Assembly: GCA_024763075.1 (NCBI GenBank)
Contig: JANTGF010000022.1
Span: 1 to 47,917, forward strand
DNA from: Bacteroidales bacterium
GTDB lineage: Bacteria > Bacteroidota > Bacteroidia > Bacteroidales > VadinHA17
Length of the DNA: 47,917 nucleotides
Direction of reading: 5' to 3'
Part shown: positions 45,971-47,917 of the stretch, piece by piece
How positions within the stretch are numbered: the stretch's first letter is position 1
Layout: every line of letters starts with the position of its first letter
The notes under the pieces: model-generated
What the model saw: the letters and a program-made list of their open reading frames with translations, nothing else
Told to the model about the DNA's origin: nothing
The model's database searches: none
Made by a program: the position numbers and the translations under genes

Positions 45971-46963
45971 ATGGCGATTTTAACATTTCAAAAACCTGAT
46001 AAGGTTATCATGATTCAGTCTGATGATAATCATGGTAAATTCGAGTTCAGACCACTGGAACCTGGTTATGGTATTACAGTAGGAAATGCACTCAGAAGGA
46101 TATTATTGAGTTCTCTTGAAGGATATGCAATAAATTCGATTAAGATTGAAGGTGTGGATCATGAGTTCTCTACCATTAAAGGAGTGATCGAAGACGTTAC
46201 CGAGATTATCCTGAACCTGAAACAGGTGAGATTTAAAAAACTGATGGAGGATGCAGATAATGAGAAAATCATTGTCAGCCTTACAGGTCAGACAGAATTT
46301 AAAGCCGGGGACCTGAATAAGTTCCTGAGTGGTTTTGAAGTCCTGAATACAGATTTGACGATTTGTACAATGGAACCTGACGTAAAACTTCAGATAGAGG
46401 TTAACATTGTTAAAGGACGTGGATATGTACCTGCCGAAGAAAATCTTACAGAGGATGCTCCGTTTGGATTGATTTCGACCGATGCAATTTTTACTCCGAT
46501 TAAGAATGTAAAATATGCCGTTGAAAATTTTCGGGTTGAACAAAAAACCGACTATGAAAAACTGGTGTTGGAGATCGAAACGGATGGTTCTATTCATCCA
46601 AAGGATGCTTTACAGGAAGCAGCTAAAATTCTGATCTATCATTTCATGTTATTCTCAGATGAGAAAATAACCCTCGATACTGAAGATAAGTTTGAGAATG
46701 AGGAGTTTGATGAGGAAGTTTTACATATGAGACAACTTTTGAAAACAAACTTAATGGATCTTGACCTATCAGTAAGGGCATTGAATTGTTTGAAGGCTGC
46801 TGAAGTTGATTCTCTTGGTGAGTTGGTGAAGTTTAACAAAAACGATTTGTTGAAATTTAGAAATTTTGGTAAAAAATCTTTAACAGAACTTGAAGATTTA
46901 CTAACATCTATGGGCCTGACCTTTGGAATGGATACCACCAGATTTAAGTTGGATAAGGAATAA
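45971..46963 (+). CDS. rpoA: RNA polymerase alpha subunit
   Basis: 330 residues from ATG 45971 ([12 protein letters not shown]), the usual Bacteroidota length. The in-frame TTG 36 bp upstream overlaps rpsD and is rejected. The N-terminal domain dimerises and holds beta/beta' ([20 protein letters not shown]). An acidic linker follows, then the C-terminal domain (from about 245) with the helix-hairpin-helix that binds UP elements and activators. Confidence 0.98.
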   Translation: MAILTFQKPDKVIMIQSDDNHGKFEFRPLEPGYGITVGNALRRILLSSLEGYAINSIKIEGVDHEFSTIKGVIEDVTEIILNLKQVRFKKLMEDADNEKIIVSLTGQTEFKAGDLNKFLSGFEVLNTDLTICTMEPDVKLQIEVNIVKGRGYVPAEENLTEDAPFGLISTDAIFTPIKNVKYAVENFRVEQKTDYEKLVLEIETDGSIHPKDALQEAAKILIYHFMLFSDEKITLDTEDKFENEEFDEEVLHMRQLLKTNLMDLDLSVRALNCLKAAEVDSLGELVKFNKNDLLKFRNFGKKSLTELEDLLTSMGLTFGMDTTRFKLDKE

Positions 46964-46993
46964 TTGAGTAAAACTGCAAATAGATAAGAAGTA

Positions 46994-47680
46994 ATGCGAC
47001 ATAGAAAAGGATTTAATCATTTAGGGAGAACAAGCTCTCACAGAAAGGCGATGCTTGCAAACATGGCCAGTTCCCTGATATTACATAAGAGAATTAAAAC
47101 AACCACAGCAAAAGCTAAAGCTCTGAGAATGTATGTAGAACCTTTAATTACAAAGTCAAAGGATGACTCTACTCATTCCCGCAGGGTGGTTTTTAGTTAT
47201 TTGCAGGATAAAAATGCAGTCAGTGAACTTTTCAGGGAGGTTTCTCCAAAAATAGCGGAAAGGCCGGGTGGTTATACACGGATCCTTAAAATCGGAAACC
47301 GACTCGGGGATAATGCCGAGATGTGCTTAATTGAACTGGTTGATTACAATGAAAATATGCTGGAGGCAAAAGCTGCCAAACCTAAATCTACCAGACGAAG
47401 AAGAGGAGGTAAGAAAAAAGCTGACGGACAACCTGCTTCTGCTGCTGATGTGAAGGATGAGGTAACTGAAGATGCTACTCAGGAAATGCCTAAGGAAGAA
47501 AAAGTATCTGCCACACCAAAGGAAGAAATAAAGGAAGAAGTAAAGGAAGCCGTTCCTGAGGAAACTCCGGAAGTGAAGAAGAAAGCTGAAGCTGACTCTG
47601 AAAAACCGGTAGCTGAAGCAAAAGAGGAGAAAAAGGAAGAAAAATCAGAGGAAAAGAAGGAAGAAAAGAAGGAAGAATAG
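46994..47680 (+). CDS. rplQ: 50S ribosomal protein L17 with long Lys/Glu-rich tail
   Basis: 228 residues. The first about 125 are a normal L17 ([38 protein letters not shown]). The rest is a low-complexity, mostly Lys, Glu, Ala and Pro extension ending [10 protein letters not shown], so the protein is nearly twice the E. coli length (127). The tail is probably disordered. Extended L17 is known in Bacteroidota; the role of the tail is unknown. It is the last gene of the block, with a terminator 18 bp downstream. Confidence 0.96.
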   Translation: MRHRKGFNHLGRTSSHRKAMLANMASSLILHKRIKTTTAKAKALRMYVEPLITKSKDDSTHSRRVVFSYLQDKNAVSELFREVSPKIAERPGGYTRILKIGNRLGDNAEMCLIELVDYNENMLEAKAAKPKSTRRRRGGKKKADGQPASAADVKDEVTEDATQEMPKEEKVSATPKEEIKEEVKEAVPEETPEVKKKAEADSEKPVAEAKEEKKEEKSEEKKEEKKEE

Positions 47681-47697
47681 TTTTTTTTAATAATATT

Positions 47698-47729
47698 AAA
47701 AAGGCAAAGCACAGGTTTTGCCTTTTTTT
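47698..47729 (+). terminator. Rho-independent terminator of the ribosomal block
   Basis: The stem AAAAAGGCAAA / TTTTGCCTTTTT with a 7-base loop is followed by a run of T, 18 bp after the rplQ stop. Confidence 0.92.
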
Positions 47730-47917
47730 ATGCAATTTTTTTTAATTAATGAGCAAATATTGATAATTCTAAAATCATATAAGTTATTGATATGTAGATG
47801 TATAGAGTCTTTGCGCTGAAAAAAACATTAAAAACATATTGTATAACACATAATAAAATTGGGATAAAACAGAGAATTTTCTCTATTTTTAATAGCGGAA
47901 AAATAGTTTTCTAATCA

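Noticed and set aside
47479-47735. Two minus-strand open frames over the rplQ tail
   Set aside because: They are Ser/Phe/Leu-rich mirror images of the Lys/Glu repeat on the other strand.

Overview
The window is a piece of a Bacteroidota chromosome, probably from the order Bacteroidales or Marinilabiliales. The evidence is a protein with a type IX secretion C-terminal domain, a DUF4290 gene next to murA, an EF-G2-type paralogue, a str/S10/spc/alpha ribosomal cluster without tuf, a zinc-less L36 and S14, and several promoters of the Bacteroidota form TTTG-N18..21-TAnnTTTG. Shine-Dalgarno sequences are largely absent, as expected for this phylum. There is no tRNA, rRNA, CRISPR array, prophage or intact insertion sequence.
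1-9.0 kb: a GH2 glycosidase lipoprotein that runs off the left edge, divergent from a multi-pass GT-C-like membrane protein. After these come minus-strand genes, in transcription order: grpE-dnaJ, an ABC ATPase and its ABC-2 permease, and a receiver-AAA+ regulator of the NtrC family that has no DNA-binding domain.
9.4-16.1 kb: one giant 2213-residue cytoplasmic protein. It appears to join a complete PLP-dependent fold-type-I aminotransferase domain, a long helical region and a P-loop domain resembling PEP carboxykinase/HPr kinase. I know of no characterised protein with this layout, and it is the best candidate for an undescribed system here. A nested palindromic MITE/REP-like element lies just downstream.
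16.4-25.3 kb: housekeeping genes. These are a TlpA-like thioredoxin, MurA with Asp instead of Cys at the fosfomycin-target position, DUF4290, a PcrA/UvrD helicase, the PKD-plus-type-B T9SS protein, and an EF-G paralogue that has lost the catalytic His and the NKxD motif.
25.5-29.5 kb: an exported sugar-related group: a TIM-barrel isomerase-like protein, a Tat-type Gfo/Idh/MocA oxidoreductase, and a membrane-anchored tetraheme cytochrome c fused to a SUMF1-like domain. Together they suggest sugar oxidation outside the cytoplasm, which is an inference.
29.7-47.7 kb: a single co-directional block from rpsL to rplQ (S12, S7, EF-G, S10 ... L36, S13, S11, S4, RpoA, L17), closed by a strong terminator. 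Gaps are small and two gene pairs overlap by one base. L17 carries a roughly 100-residue Lys/Glu-rich tail. Degenerate 7-8 bp tandem repeats recur in three gaps of the window, including immediately before fusA.
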